Below, in pieces: positions 1 to 8,024 of a DNA stretch of 24,324 nucleotides (position 1 is the first letter of the stretch; every line of letters begins with the position of its first letter). Below the pieces are notes generated by a model, which did not search any database, had not been told where the DNA came from, and was given only the letters and a program-made list of their open reading frames with translations. Origin of the DNA: Martensiomyces pterosporus (lineage: Eukaryota; Kickxellomycota; Kickxellomycetes; Kickxellales; Kickxellaceae). The stretch covers positions 78,706 through 103,029 of the forward strand of contig MU603982.1 of the NCBI GenBank assembly GCA_025201845.1. The letters run 5' to 3'. The position numbers and the translations under genes were made by a program.

Positions 1-954
1 GCGGGGTGGAATTCGGCCTGGATGCGGAGAACTCCAGCGAAAAGCAAGCCAGCTTTCCGATGCTGTTGGCACCGTGGGCAGCTCTATTAATGCCAAAGTC
101 CACTGGGCGGAGTTTTGCGCTGCCTTGATTATGTGTGCGGTCTCTGAAACCACATTGCCAGACAGCTCACCACCCACAAAAGGAAGCGCTCTCGCCTGCG
201 CCAAAAGTGGCACTGTCGGACAGTGCGCCTGGCCGAGATTAGGGCGCTTGACCCCAAGGCCTGGAAGAGAAAGAGAAAAGAATGGCAGGACCCAAAAAAC
301 GGATTGTTCTTCCTGGCGATCGTGCTCCGCGGATCCCTGTTTATGAGCGTGCTGTGATTTTGGGTACTCGCAGCGTGGCTCTTTCTCAGCTCGCACAGCC
401 TGCACCGTGCCACAACAGACCACGCATTCTGCACACCCGGGTATCTGCCCGCGACATTCGCGTGTGCAAATACTACACGCAGATACTTTGAACAGCCCGC
501 CTGGCCAAACAAGGAAAGCACCCACTTACTACGTCGCTGGAAAACGGAAAAATCACCTATTTGCAATAGCTGGTTGAAAATTGCAAATTGCGCGATGGCG
601 GGCGGCTGGGAGCACACCAATCGCTGGCCCTGCGCGCTATTTTCCAACTAAACGAGATTCTCCTTATTTCTCAGACTCGCATGCAAAGGTGCGTGCAAGA
701 CGCGCAAGACGTGCTTGTGTGTGTTAGATGCAAAATGATTTGCAAAATGGCACATCGTCACTTGATGTGCGGGCGTGGGTACGCAATCGCGCAATGCCGA
801 CTGCCTATAGCCTAATCGCCCACGATCGCTGTAGGCGCATACCGGCAGCGACGCTCAATGCGCCTTTGGACTCTGCCCGTGTTATTTGCATTCGCAGATG
901 CCGGGCATATAGACAGGACAAAAGACATCGCACAGGAATGGAAGGCATTGTGCC

Positions 955-1007
955 TCCTGTTGCTGACTTGCGATACATCGGCTCCATCATCCTGTTGCTG
1001 ACTTGCG
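955..1007. repeat. 18-bp direct repeat, 35-bp period, in the OPT promoter
   Basis: The 18-mer TCCTGTTGCTGACTTGCG occurs perfectly at 955–972 and again at 990–1007. The second copy abuts the TATA box. Two identical sites just upstream of a TATA element suggest duplicated upstream activating elements, but I do not recognise the motif as a known fungal factor site, and a simple local duplication is equally possible. Confidence 0.8.
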
Positions 1008-1015
1008 TATATAAG
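1008..1015 (+). promoter_or_regulatory. TATA box of the OPT transporter gene
   Basis: TATATAAG matches the eukaryotic TATA consensus. It lies about 184 bp upstream of the ATG at 1199 on the coding strand, directly after the second copy of an 18-bp direct repeat. The downstream leader is C/T-rich, as is common ahead of fungal start codons. Transcription start is inferred to lie roughly 30–80 bp downstream, which leaves a leader of about 100–150 bases. Confidence 0.6.
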
Positions 1016-1198
1016 AGGGCGCCACAATGCCACCTGTCTTCAATTGTTTGCACACTCGCGCCTCGCTAGTCCGTCCTGCCTCCGGCATCTCACCATCACA
1101 CGGCCATTGACACCCTGCCTTTTCAGCGGACACTGCCTCCTTCCAAGCACTAGTTTATACTGATAAGCCTCTAGCACCTGCTATTATCGCCCAGGCCA

Positions 1199-3496
1199 AT
1201 GGCGACCATCTACGAAAAGTGGCATGCTGGCGCCGACAGCGCCTACTCGCCCGACCCACATCTCACAGAGAGCGAGTCGGGGATTGAAAAGCCCACTGGC
1301 GTGTTTGAGGACTCACCCATCGAGGAGGTGCGCGCCGCCGTCATGCCCTCAGACGACACCAATTTGCCATCTGTTACAGTCAGGTCGGTTGTTCTTGGAC
1401 TGGCGTTCACACTAGCGCTGAGCTTCATCAACCAGTTCTTCTGGTTCCGCGCACAGCCGCTCACAGTCGGCATTCTGGTCGTCCAGTTGGTTTCGTTCCC
1501 CATCGGCAAGTTCCTGGCGCGCGTGCTGCCCGACAAGCGAGTTGGGTTTGGGCGGTTCACATTCTCCCTCAACCCTGGCGACTTTTCGGTCAAGGAGCAC
1601 GTCTTGCTCACAATCATGGCCAACTCGGCAGCGACCACGGCCATGGGCATCGACATCATCGTCATCCAGCGGCTCTACTTCAAACTGGACTTGAAGTGGG
1701 GCGGCGGGTTCCTGCTCGTCATATCCTCGCAGATCCTTGGATACTCATTTGCAGGTCTGCTCCGCCGCTTCCTCGTCACACCGAGCTCGATGGTGTGGCC
1801 CGTCAACCTGGTCAACTCCACACTGTTCAACACTCTGCACGGCCGCAAGCCGCCTGCCGCCGAGGACAGCGGCGACAACGATGCCGACGCGAATGCTGCC
1901 GACGGCAGACAGCCGTTCTGGAAGCGCATGACGCGTGGCAGGTTCTTCGTGCTCGTGTTCGCATGCTCGTTTGTGTACTACTGGCTGCCCGGGTACATCT
2001 TCCCCCTGCTGGTCAGCATCAGCTGGATCTGCTGGACCAACAAGAAGAGCGTCACTGTCTCGCAGATTGGCTCTGGCCTGCACGGCCTGGGCATCGGGTC
2101 GTTTGCACTTGACTGGAACACCGTTGTCAGCTTCCTGCCCACGCCCCTGAGCATCCCCGTGTGGGCACACCTCAACATGCTTGCTGGCTTCGTGACATTC
2201 ATCTGGATCCTTGTTCCAGCGTTCTACTGGACCAACACGTACAACGCGCAGCTGTTCCCCATCTACAACACAAAGCTGTACGACAACTTGGGCAACAGGT
2301 ACAACACCAGTCGTGTGATGGTTGAGGGCAAGAACATCCTGGACAAGGCTGCGTACGACAAATACTCGCCCGTCTTCCAGACTGTCTTCTTTGCGCTGTG
2401 CTACGGCCAGGGCCTTGCCACCCTCGGCGCCATCATCTCGCACACCATCCTCTACCACGGCCGCGACATCGTCAAGCGGTTCAAGGATGCCCGCAGTGGT
2501 GAGGACGACATCCACGCGCGGCTCATGCGTGCTTACAAGGAGGTGCCCGACTGGTGGTACGCGGCGCTGTTCGTCGTGGCGTTTGCGCTGGCCATGGTCA
2601 CGATCACGTGCTTCCCCACAGACATGCCCTGGTGGAGCCTGATCCTGGCGCTTGCGCTGGCAATTGCATTCACGCTGCCGCTGGGCCTGATCATGGCGAT
2701 CACGTCGCAGACGCCGTCGATTTCTATGATTGCGGAGTGGGTCATGGGCGCCATCCTCCCCGGCCGCCCTGTGGCCAACCTGATGTTCAAGAACTTCAGC
2801 ACGGTCATCTGCCAGCAGGCGCTGGGCCTGACGCAGGATCTCAAGCTTGGGCACTACATGAAGATCCCGCCGCGCGAGCTGTTCATCTTCCAGATCGTCG
2901 GCACGCTGATTGCGGGCATCATCAACCTGGCGACGACAAACTACCTGTTCGACCACATCAAGGACGTGTGTACGGACGCCGCGTACCCGTGGACGTGCCC
3001 CAACGCGTCGATCTGGGGCGCCGGATCCATCATCTGGGGCGTGGTTGGGCCCAAGGAGTACTTCAGCTCGAAGAGCGTGTACCACTCCGTTCCGTTCTTC
3101 CTGCTCATTGGCTTCCTCATTCCCATCCCCGTCTACCTCATCTACAGGTGGAGGCCCCAGTCGTGGATCAGGTACGTCCACATCCCCGTCTTCATGCTTG
3201 GCCCCGGCCCCTACCCGCCTGCGCCCACCTCCGAGCTGCCCACGTGGGTGGCCATCGGCGTGGTGTTCAACGGCGTCATCAAGCGGTACCACGCCAAGTG
3301 GTGGCGCAAGTTCAACTACGTTCTGTCCGCTGGTCTTGACTCGGGCGTGGCCATCGCTGCGCTGGTCATCTTCTTTGCGCTGCAGAACCAGGACACAAAG
3401 TTCCCGGCCTGGTGGGGCAACCCAGCCGAAGGCCCTGTTGACCAGTGCCCACTGGCCACCGTTGCTATCAAGGGCGCCAACGCCTACCACGGCTAA
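1199..3496 (+). CDS. OPT family oligopeptide transporter
   Basis: Predicted polytopic membrane protein of 765 residues, which takes up small oligopeptides (or peptide-like molecules such as glutathione), normally with protons, at the plasma membrane. The N-terminal cytoplasmic tail (about 1–60) carries SPIEEVRAAV, a variant of the OPT signature SPYxEVRxxV, with Ile for the usual Tyr. Other family marks are NPGDFSVKEH near residue 125 followed by ILLTIMAN-like sequence (LLTIMANSAATTA), and KIPPRELF near 555. A dozen or more hydrophobic segments run from about 62 to 745. The length is typical for fungal OPT proteins. A hydrophilic acidic loop (AEDSGDNDADANAADG) near 220–240 is probably cytosolic. 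The ATG is the first in frame and gives a full-length family N-terminus. The gene is intronless, with a TATA box 184 bp upstream. The family is certain; the substrate cannot be read from sequence. Confidence 0.95.
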   Translation: MATIYEKWHAGADSAYSPDPHLTESESGIEKPTGVFEDSPIEEVRAAVMPSDDTNLPSVTVRSVVLGLAFTLALSFINQFFWFRAQPLTVGILVVQLVSFPIGKFLARVLPDKRVGFGRFTFSLNPGDFSVKEHVLLTIMANSAATTAMGIDIIVIQRLYFKLDLKWGGGFLLVISSQILGYSFAGLLRRFLVTPSSMVWPVNLVNSTLFNTLHGRKPPAAEDSGDNDADANAADGRQPFWKRMTRGRFFVLVFACSFVYYWLPGYIFPLLVSISWICWTNKKSVTVSQIGSGLHGLGIGSFALDWNTVVSFLPTPLSIPVWAHLNMLAGFVTFIWILVPAFYWTNTYNAQLFPIYNTKLYDNLGNRYNTSRVMVEGKNILDKAAYDKYSPVFQTVFFALCYGQGLATLGAIISHTILYHGRDIVKRFKDARSGEDDIHARLMRAYKEVPDWWYAALFVVAFALAMVTITCFPTDMPWWSLILALALAIAFTLPLGLIMAITSQTPSISMIAEWVMGAILPGRPVANLMFKNFSTVICQQALGLTQDLKLGHYMKIPPRELFIFQIVGTLIAGIINLATTNYLFDHIKDVCTDAAYPWTCPNASIWGAGSIIWGVVGPKEYFSSKSVYHSVPFFLLIGFLIPIPVYLIYRWRPQSWIRYVHIPVFMLGPGPYPPAPTSELPTWVAIGVVFNGVIKRYHAKWWRKFNYVLSAGLDSGVAIAALVIFFALQNQDTKFPAWWGNPAEGPVDQCPLATVAIKGANAYHG

Positions 3497-3550
3497 TACA
3501 CATGTTTATTTCTGCCTCGTTAATAGCTTTTTTTTATCCCTCTCCTTCTA
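3497..3550. other. Short convergent intergenic spacer
   Basis: AT-rich spacer between the transporter stop and the old stop codon of the minus-strand LRR gene. It holds a run of eight T at 3528–3536 and AT-rich stretches that could serve as 3'-end formation signals for either gene. There is no canonical AATAAA. Confidence 0.35.
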
Positions 3551-3762
3551 TTATAATTCTAGTGTATCCAGCTGCTCCACCATGCTCTCCCCCTCTACCC
3601 CGCTTGTTGCGCTGGATATAAAGTCCTTGACCTGCGCAACGGCTCCGCTGCCTTTTGGCACACCGAGCTTCATCAAGGATGGAATGCATGGCAAGATGAA
3701 CGACAGGCAGTGCAGCAGTTTTTGCGTGGAAAAGTCGCTTGCTTCTCGGAACAGAACCAGGC
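3551..3762 (-). pseudogene. Displaced original C-terminal coding end of the neighbouring LRR-like gene
   Basis: On the minus strand an open frame runs through the second duplicated segment and on to a TAA at 3551–3553. It repeats the residues FSTQKLLHCLSFILPCIPS seen in the main gene, then continues into a plausible tail that ends in ESMVEQLDTLEL. The main reading frame enters this region one base out of phase, because the preceding duplication is 130 bp (43 codons plus one base), and stops at 3762–3764. This stretch therefore looks like the ancestral 3' end of the gene, now out of frame. That is inference from the repeat geometry. Confidence 0.6.
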
Positions 3763-3919
3763 TAAGCACCTGGTGGTTGACAGGTAGCGCCGCCGAGCTT
3801 CATCAAGGATGGAATGCATGGCAAGATGAACGACAGGCAGTGCAGCAGTTTTTGCGTGGAAAAGTCGCTTGCTTCTCGGAACAGAACCAGGCTGAGCACG
3901 TGGCGGTTGACAGGTAGCG
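3663..3919. repeat. 130-bp tandem duplication in the 3' end of an LRR-like gene
   Basis: Segment 3663–3789 is repeated at 3793–3919 with a period of 130 bp. The 127 matched bases differ at only three positions: 3764 a versus 3894 g, 3770 c versus 3900 g, and 3774 t versus 3904 c. The period is not a multiple of three, so the duplication shifts the frame of the minus-strand gene that crosses it. The small divergence suggests a real but fairly recent duplication rather than a pure assembly copy. Confidence 0.95.
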
Positions 3920-5144
3920 TCCAACAATCGGATTCGTCATCGCCGCTTCTGTCCAGATCAATAAAGATGTCTTTAATCCACAGGTACCTCAGCATCTGCA
4001 GCTGGCCCAGCACTGCCAGTACCGACGACATGTTGACGTGCAGACAGAGCTCGAGCTGCTGAATGTGTGTCCACTTGAGTGTGCGCGGCAGTGCAATTGG
4101 CTTGGCAGCCTTTGAAATCAGCAGCCCGACACGCAAGCTTGACGGCGTGCCAAGCAGCTGCACCAAAAACTGCTCAAAGAGCTCCCCGCCGGTGGGGACA
4201 ATGGTGGAAGTGCCAGACGCGTTGCTCGCCATGTGCATGCTGTAGAGATTGATGTGTGTCAGGTTTGAGGCCATCTGCGCATCAAAGTACTGGAACGAGT
4301 CGACCGGCCCATGCAACACCACGCTTCTCAGCGGAGCCCTGCGGAACATCGAGTAAAATGAGCTGTCCCTGTACGGGTACTTGATTATCTCCAGCGTGTG
4401 CAGCTTGGGGAAGTGGATGCGCTTCCCCTCCGTGTCGTGGCGAACGTCTATCTCCGCTGAGCCACCTGTTGCCAGCGCGCGTATGGACGATGATCGGGGA
4501 GGCTTGTAGAATATCTGGAACTCGATAAACAGATGCTCCAAGTTCGTGAACCAGACCTCGCCCCCTGTGTCGCTGTAAAAGCTTGTCCACGCAACGCTAA
4601 ACGGCGTGTATGCCAGCTGCAAGTATCTGAGCGACGACGCCAGTACGCGGGGCAGCCGAAACGGTTCTTCGAAATTCATGCACACTGTCAGGTGCGTCAG
4701 GTTTTGCGAGAACATTGCGTGCTCAAACATGGGGGGCCAGTACATGCGCACATGCAGCCGCTTGAGCTGCCTAAGGTACGCATTCACCAGCCTGTTGAGC
4801 GGGAACTTGGAGATGTCCCAGATCTCGTACAGCAGCGCATTGATGTTAGGCAGCTTCTGAATAAGGTACTCTGATATTCCTGCCGCCTCCGAGCTGCGAT
4901 CTGGAAACCCGTTTGGAGACGGCTGGCTGGTGCTGTGGTCGTCCAGAAACCCCAGCACGTGCATGCGTGTCCAGTACACGGAGCCGAACCCAGTATTTTT
5001 GAGGGTCTCCGCCAGACCGGTGTAGTCGATGCCGCAGCCCACCGACTGGACAAGCAGCTCCCGAGTGTACTCCTTGTATCCGCTTGCAATGATGAGCGGA
5101 TTGCTTGGTGCATTGATCCTTTGCTGATATGCCAAGTGTGGCAA
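3762..5144 (-). CDS. LRR-like (F-box/LRR-type) protein with unclear start and frameshifted C-terminus
   Basis: Open frame of about 460 codons built of irregular leucine-rich repeat-like units, such as NLTHLTVCMNF, NLEHLFIEF, FPKLHTLEII and LRSVVLHG. It resembles the LRR parts of fungal F-box proteins, which present substrates to SCF ubiquitin ligases. No F-box is visible. The frame opens just after an in-frame TGA and begins with TTG. The first in-frame ATG is at 4964 (residue 61), although the residues before it (YKEYTRELLVQSVG) look coding. The true start may lie in an upstream exon; a possible acceptor CATATCAG ends at 5124. At the 3' end a 130-bp duplication throws the frame into a short tail ending ATCQPPGA and a TAG. 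Motifs such as AWTSFYSD, FTNLEHL and IHFPKLHTL match the protein encoded divergently at 6247, so the two are distant paralogues. The gene may be functional, spliced, or a decaying copy. Confidence 0.65.
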   Translation of the reverse strand: MPHLAYQQRINAPSNPLIIASGYKEYTRELLVQSVGCGIDYTGLAETLKNTGFGSVYWTRMHVLGFLDDHSTSQPSPNGFPDRSSEAAGISEYLIQKLPNINALLYEIWDISKFPLNRLVNAYLRQLKRLHVRMYWPPMFEHAMFSQNLTHLTVCMNFEEPFRLPRVLASSLRYLQLAYTPFSVAWTSFYSDTGGEVWFTNLEHLFIEFQIFYKPPRSSSIRALATGGSAEIDVRHDTEGKRIHFPKLHTLEIIKYPYRDSSFYSMFRRAPLRSVVLHGPVDSFQYFDAQMASNLTHINLYSMHMASNASGTSTIVPTGGELFEQFLVQLLGTPSSLRVGLLISKAAKPIALPRTLKWTHIQQLELCLHVNMSSVLAVLGQLQMLRYLWIKDIFIDLDRSGDDESDCWTLPVNRHVLSLVLFREASDFSTQKLLHCLSFILPCIPSLMKLGGATCQPPGA

Positions 5145-6246
5145 TCAATGTAATCAGCCAGACATGCACACCTCATGGCCATGTGACCTCCATGTTTCTC
5201 CTTTTTGCAGCTGGAAGATGGGTGCAATACATGCACCCACAGCGCTGGCTCAGCAGATATAGCGGATAGCTAGCTGCAAAGGGCGAAGGCTGCTGGAAGG
5301 GGGTGTCTTGTTAGCACCAAGGGGCTGCCACGTGCACTCCACAGTCCTGCCAAACACCTAGATTGTCAGTGGTCAGCGTGTGCCATTTGGTTGGTTGTGG
5401 CCACACTGCGTATTCCAGTCATCGTGGTTGTGGAAAGGCGTATTCTGACCCTAAAACGAGACAGAGCCATCGGCTCTTCACTGCTCAAGAACTGCTGGCT
5501 TGCCCTTCTCTTCCTTTTCTGCGTGCTCTCCATATGTGGCTGCTAACTACCTCGCTACCAAACGCCGTCTTTCTCCAGAGATGTGTAAAAAAGGCTAGCC
5601 GGAATGCAGGCATAGCAATGGTGTACTACAGTGCCTTGGCTCTCTGGCCTCCTTTCAATAGCCTCAGTGCCCTGATGGCTAGTGCACCTGTGCTTGCCCT
5701 TGACAGCAGGCTTATCGCACCTCTAAACGCAGCTATTGCAACCGCCATGTTTGTAGCAAAGAGGCTTCTGAGCACCATGCATATTTTGTTTTAGTCCGAT
5801 GGTGCCGGGGTGTCTATTTGCGCATCCATTGGTAGCACAGCTCTTGGCGATCAAGGGTTCAGCACAAGCCCCCTTGCCGCTCATTGTATATGGTGGCGTG
5901 CTATTCTTGGATACCTTTGTGATATTTCTGGTATCCGCACGCAGCTCCTGTCATGCGAGCCATGAGCTGCCTATTGTTGCTGCCGCGCTGTCCAAAGATA
6001 GGCCAGGCAAACTCCTTGGCCTATTATTAGCATCGCGCAGAGGCGCTGATCCCAGGTCTTTGTAGATACGAAACTGGTGCATGTCCCTATCCCCTAGTCC
6101 ATTACCGGAAACGATCATCAATAAATTGCACACCAGCGGCAAGGGGCCTTCACCCTCTCCTCTCCACTTTTCCACTTCTCCCTTGGCTTTTCTCCTTCAG
6201 CCACATACCCTCACACACCCTTTCCGTCAATCTTTTTACACATAGG
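5145..6246. other. 1.1-kb region between two head-to-head F-box/LRR-type genes; no recognised gene
   Basis: This should contain the 5' end of the minus-strand LRR gene and the promoter of the F-box gene at 6247. On the minus strand, GCTAAC followed by a pyrimidine run and CAG (about 5292–5315) looks like an intron 3' end, but the sequence after it does not join a convincing coding exon. On the + strand two short frames (about 5530–5794 and 5799–6065) encode fairly hydrophobic peptides with no recognisable family. They start without good context and I do not call them genes. The last 100 bases before 6247 are C/T-rich, as expected of a fungal leader. Confidence 0.5.
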
Positions 6247-7902
6247 ATGGCGGCTACTATCGAGTCCCTGCCATCTGAGATCCTCATCAGGATCTTCGAG
6301 TATCTCCGCGATGGCCAGGTTGACTTTCCCAGATACTACCACGAAAGCCCCGGTTTGCAAGTCGAAGACGCAGCCATCAGCAAGTCGCTTTACCACTACG
6401 CACAAGCAACCATGAACCGCATTATGTGCTTCTACATCACCGACTACAGCGAAGACGACATGGAGGAGATTGACACCGTTGTAATGTCAAACATCAAGCA
6501 GCTTGCTCGTGACAGCAACACCGAAACACCACGAGAGTTTATATTCACGTTTGGGTCGTTCCCCAGCCCGGCAAAGATCCAAGAGTCGCTGGAGAAGGAG
6601 GGGTTCTTTAGCCGCAAGTGGGAGTCCGTCCGCAAGATCTACCTGTACAAGGACACTGCCGAGGACTTTAGAGAGGAACAGTACGACAGCGACTCGCTCG
6701 CTGCACTCAGCAATGCACTTGCTGAAGCACTGCCAAACGTCGTCAGTCTGCGGTACGATGTCGAGGGGGAGTGGCCGTATGGGCGCACGTTTATTTCGGA
6801 CTTTTTGGTTGCGAAGGCAGACAAGCTCAAGGCCGTCGACCTCTCGCGCACAACACTGAGGGAGTTTGGCATCAAGCAGTTTGGCCAGTCGCTGACCAGC
6901 CTGGCTATCAACTTTGATGGCAACGACGACGCTGACTTCAAGTCCCTGGTTTATGCGCCGTCCCTTGTCAACCTCAGGCTCATATCGGTCCACCCACGCA
7001 CTGTCTGGGATCTCTTTTACAGTGGGGATTGCGTCGATGATGGCCATCTGGTGTTCTCAAACTTGGAGTCGCTGACTATTTACTTTGACCCACGCGCCGA
7101 GGCCCCATTCAAGCCCGAAACTCGTGACGCGTCAAAGATTTCATTCCCCAAGCTCGCTTGCCTGAGCGTTTACCGCCATGACTGCAATGCCAACGAGTCC
7201 CTGGAGATATTCCCCATCAGCCGCATCCGCGAGCTCCACATCCACGACAACGCGCTGCACTCGCACTTTGATATCTCCAGAATGTCCAGCCTGGACGCCC
7301 TGCAGATGGACTTTGGCAACTGGTGCAATTTCTATGAGTGCGACAACATACCCACTTGGACCCACCCGCTGCTCTCAGCCAACTCCAAGATCAATCATCT
7401 GAGACTGGATGGCTTCGACTGGCGGTTTGCGCCCGGTTCGATGATCGATAGGGACAACATCACATATCTTACGGTCCCGGACACGGTCAGCTTGAGCCAC
7501 CTCGTCAGCCTGCATCTCAACGCTGTGCTTCAGCGTGGCGACTTGCCTAGGCTTCTCTCGCAGCTGCCAAGACTTGTAGCACTAGAAATCCTCATCAACA
7601 GTGCTGGCCCCGTAAACCTCCTCGAGCCTGGGTTTGCGCCTGACAGCGTGCCCAAGGAGTACACGCCTATTAGCAAGTCGATTACATACCTCAAGTCCCT
7701 GTTTGCCTACGCGATGGAATCCGACGACAACCTGGACCTTGAGCACGCGTGGTTCATGGCCCGTCTGCCATCCCTCGTCTCCTGGAGCCACAACACCAGT
7801 GGCAACCCTGAGATGAAGGCCCTCTTGGAGGGCATTGTCGCTGACGACATGTTTGCACCCCATGTCAAGCACCTGCCGCCGATCATTGAGCTCATGGAGT
7901 AG
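6247..7902 (+). CDS. F-box/LRR-like protein
   Basis: Protein of 551 residues. The N-terminus has the start of an F-box (LPSEILIRIFEYL, residues 8–20), the segment that binds Skp1 in SCF ubiquitin ligases. The rest of the F-box is weak. From about residue 150 to 530 it is an LRR-like solenoid with recurring LxxLxL-type units (for example SLTSLAINFDG, SLVNLRLISVH, NLESLTIYFD, KLACLSVYRHD, RIRELHIHD, KINHLRLDGFD). By family knowledge the solenoid would hold a substrate for ubiquitination in nucleus or cytosol; the substrate is unknown. The ATG follows a C/T-rich leader and puts the F-box at the very N-terminus, as usual. It shares VWDLFYSGD and FSNLESLTIYF with the minus-strand neighbour (AWTSFYSD, FTNLEHLFIEF). 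No intron is needed. It converges on the RGS gene with a 122-bp gap. Confidence 0.8.
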   Translation: MAATIESLPSEILIRIFEYLRDGQVDFPRYYHESPGLQVEDAAISKSLYHYAQATMNRIMCFYITDYSEDDMEEIDTVVMSNIKQLARDSNTETPREFIFTFGSFPSPAKIQESLEKEGFFSRKWESVRKIYLYKDTAEDFREEQYDSDSLAALSNALAEALPNVVSLRYDVEGEWPYGRTFISDFLVAKADKLKAVDLSRTTLREFGIKQFGQSLTSLAINFDGNDDADFKSLVYAPSLVNLRLISVHPRTVWDLFYSGDCVDDGHLVFSNLESLTIYFDPRAEAPFKPETRDASKISFPKLACLSVYRHDCNANESLEIFPISRIRELHIHDNALHSHFDISRMSSLDALQMDFGNWCNFYECDNIPTWTHPLLSANSKINHLRLDGFDWRFAPGSMIDRDNITYLTVPDTVSLSHLVSLHLNAVLQRGDLPRLLSQLPRLVALEILINSAGPVNLLEPGFAPDSVPKEYTPISKSITYLKSLFAYAMESDDNLDLEHAWFMARLPSLVSWSHNTSGNPEMKALLEGIVADDMFAPHVKHLPPIIELME

Positions 7903-8024
7903 GCTTTGTACCGAATATCACAATATACCTGTCATTTTTCAGTGCAAATAAGCGAAACAGAACGAAGTGAAGCGAAAAGTGAAGCGAGAACCAAAGTCGA
8001 TATCGAAACAAATGAATGAATGTT
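7903..8024. other. Convergent intergenic spacer with a short 12-bp-period repeat
   Basis: This is the 3' region shared by the F-box gene (+) and the RGS gene (-). The 11-mer AAGTGAAGCGA occurs at 7965–7975 and 7977–7987. No canonical polyadenylation hexamer is seen. The spacer is so short that the two transcripts probably overlap at their 3' ends, which is an inference. Confidence 0.4.

Larger units (their letters stand above)
1..1198. other. Gene-free left flank with possible decayed coding remnant and OPT promoter
   Basis: No intact gene is visible. Between about 50 and 355 on the + strand two frames carry protein-like stretches. One (about 74–180) contains HWAEFC and SETTLPDSSPPTK. The other (about 148–354) contains RLRQKWHCRTVRLAEIRAL and the very basic KAWKRKRKEW. 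The first frame would have to shift into the second near 180, and the second ends at a TGA near 355. An acidic/aromatic segment, then TLP, then a basic run recalls the linker ahead of the reverse transcriptase in LINE elements, but no catalytic motif is present, so this is only a weak suggestion. The rest, to 1198, is upstream sequence of the transporter gene. Confidence 0.25.

Noticed and set aside
1162..1167. GATAAG, a possible GATA-factor nitrogen control site upstream of the transporter
   Set aside because: There is only one copy, it is downstream of the TATA box and probably in the leader, and a 6-mer occurs by chance.
1745..3490. Long open frame (581 codons) on the minus strand across the OPT gene
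   Set aside because: Its composition is dominated by Arg, Asp, Val, Gly and His, with no family features, and it mirrors the GC-biased third positions of the transporter gene. It is a shadow.
2554..3917. Two long + strand frames overlapping the OPT gene and beyond its stop
   Set aside because: They read the transporter and the duplicated LRR segment out of frame, are rich in Ser/Arg/Pro or Ala/Pro/His, and show no domain.
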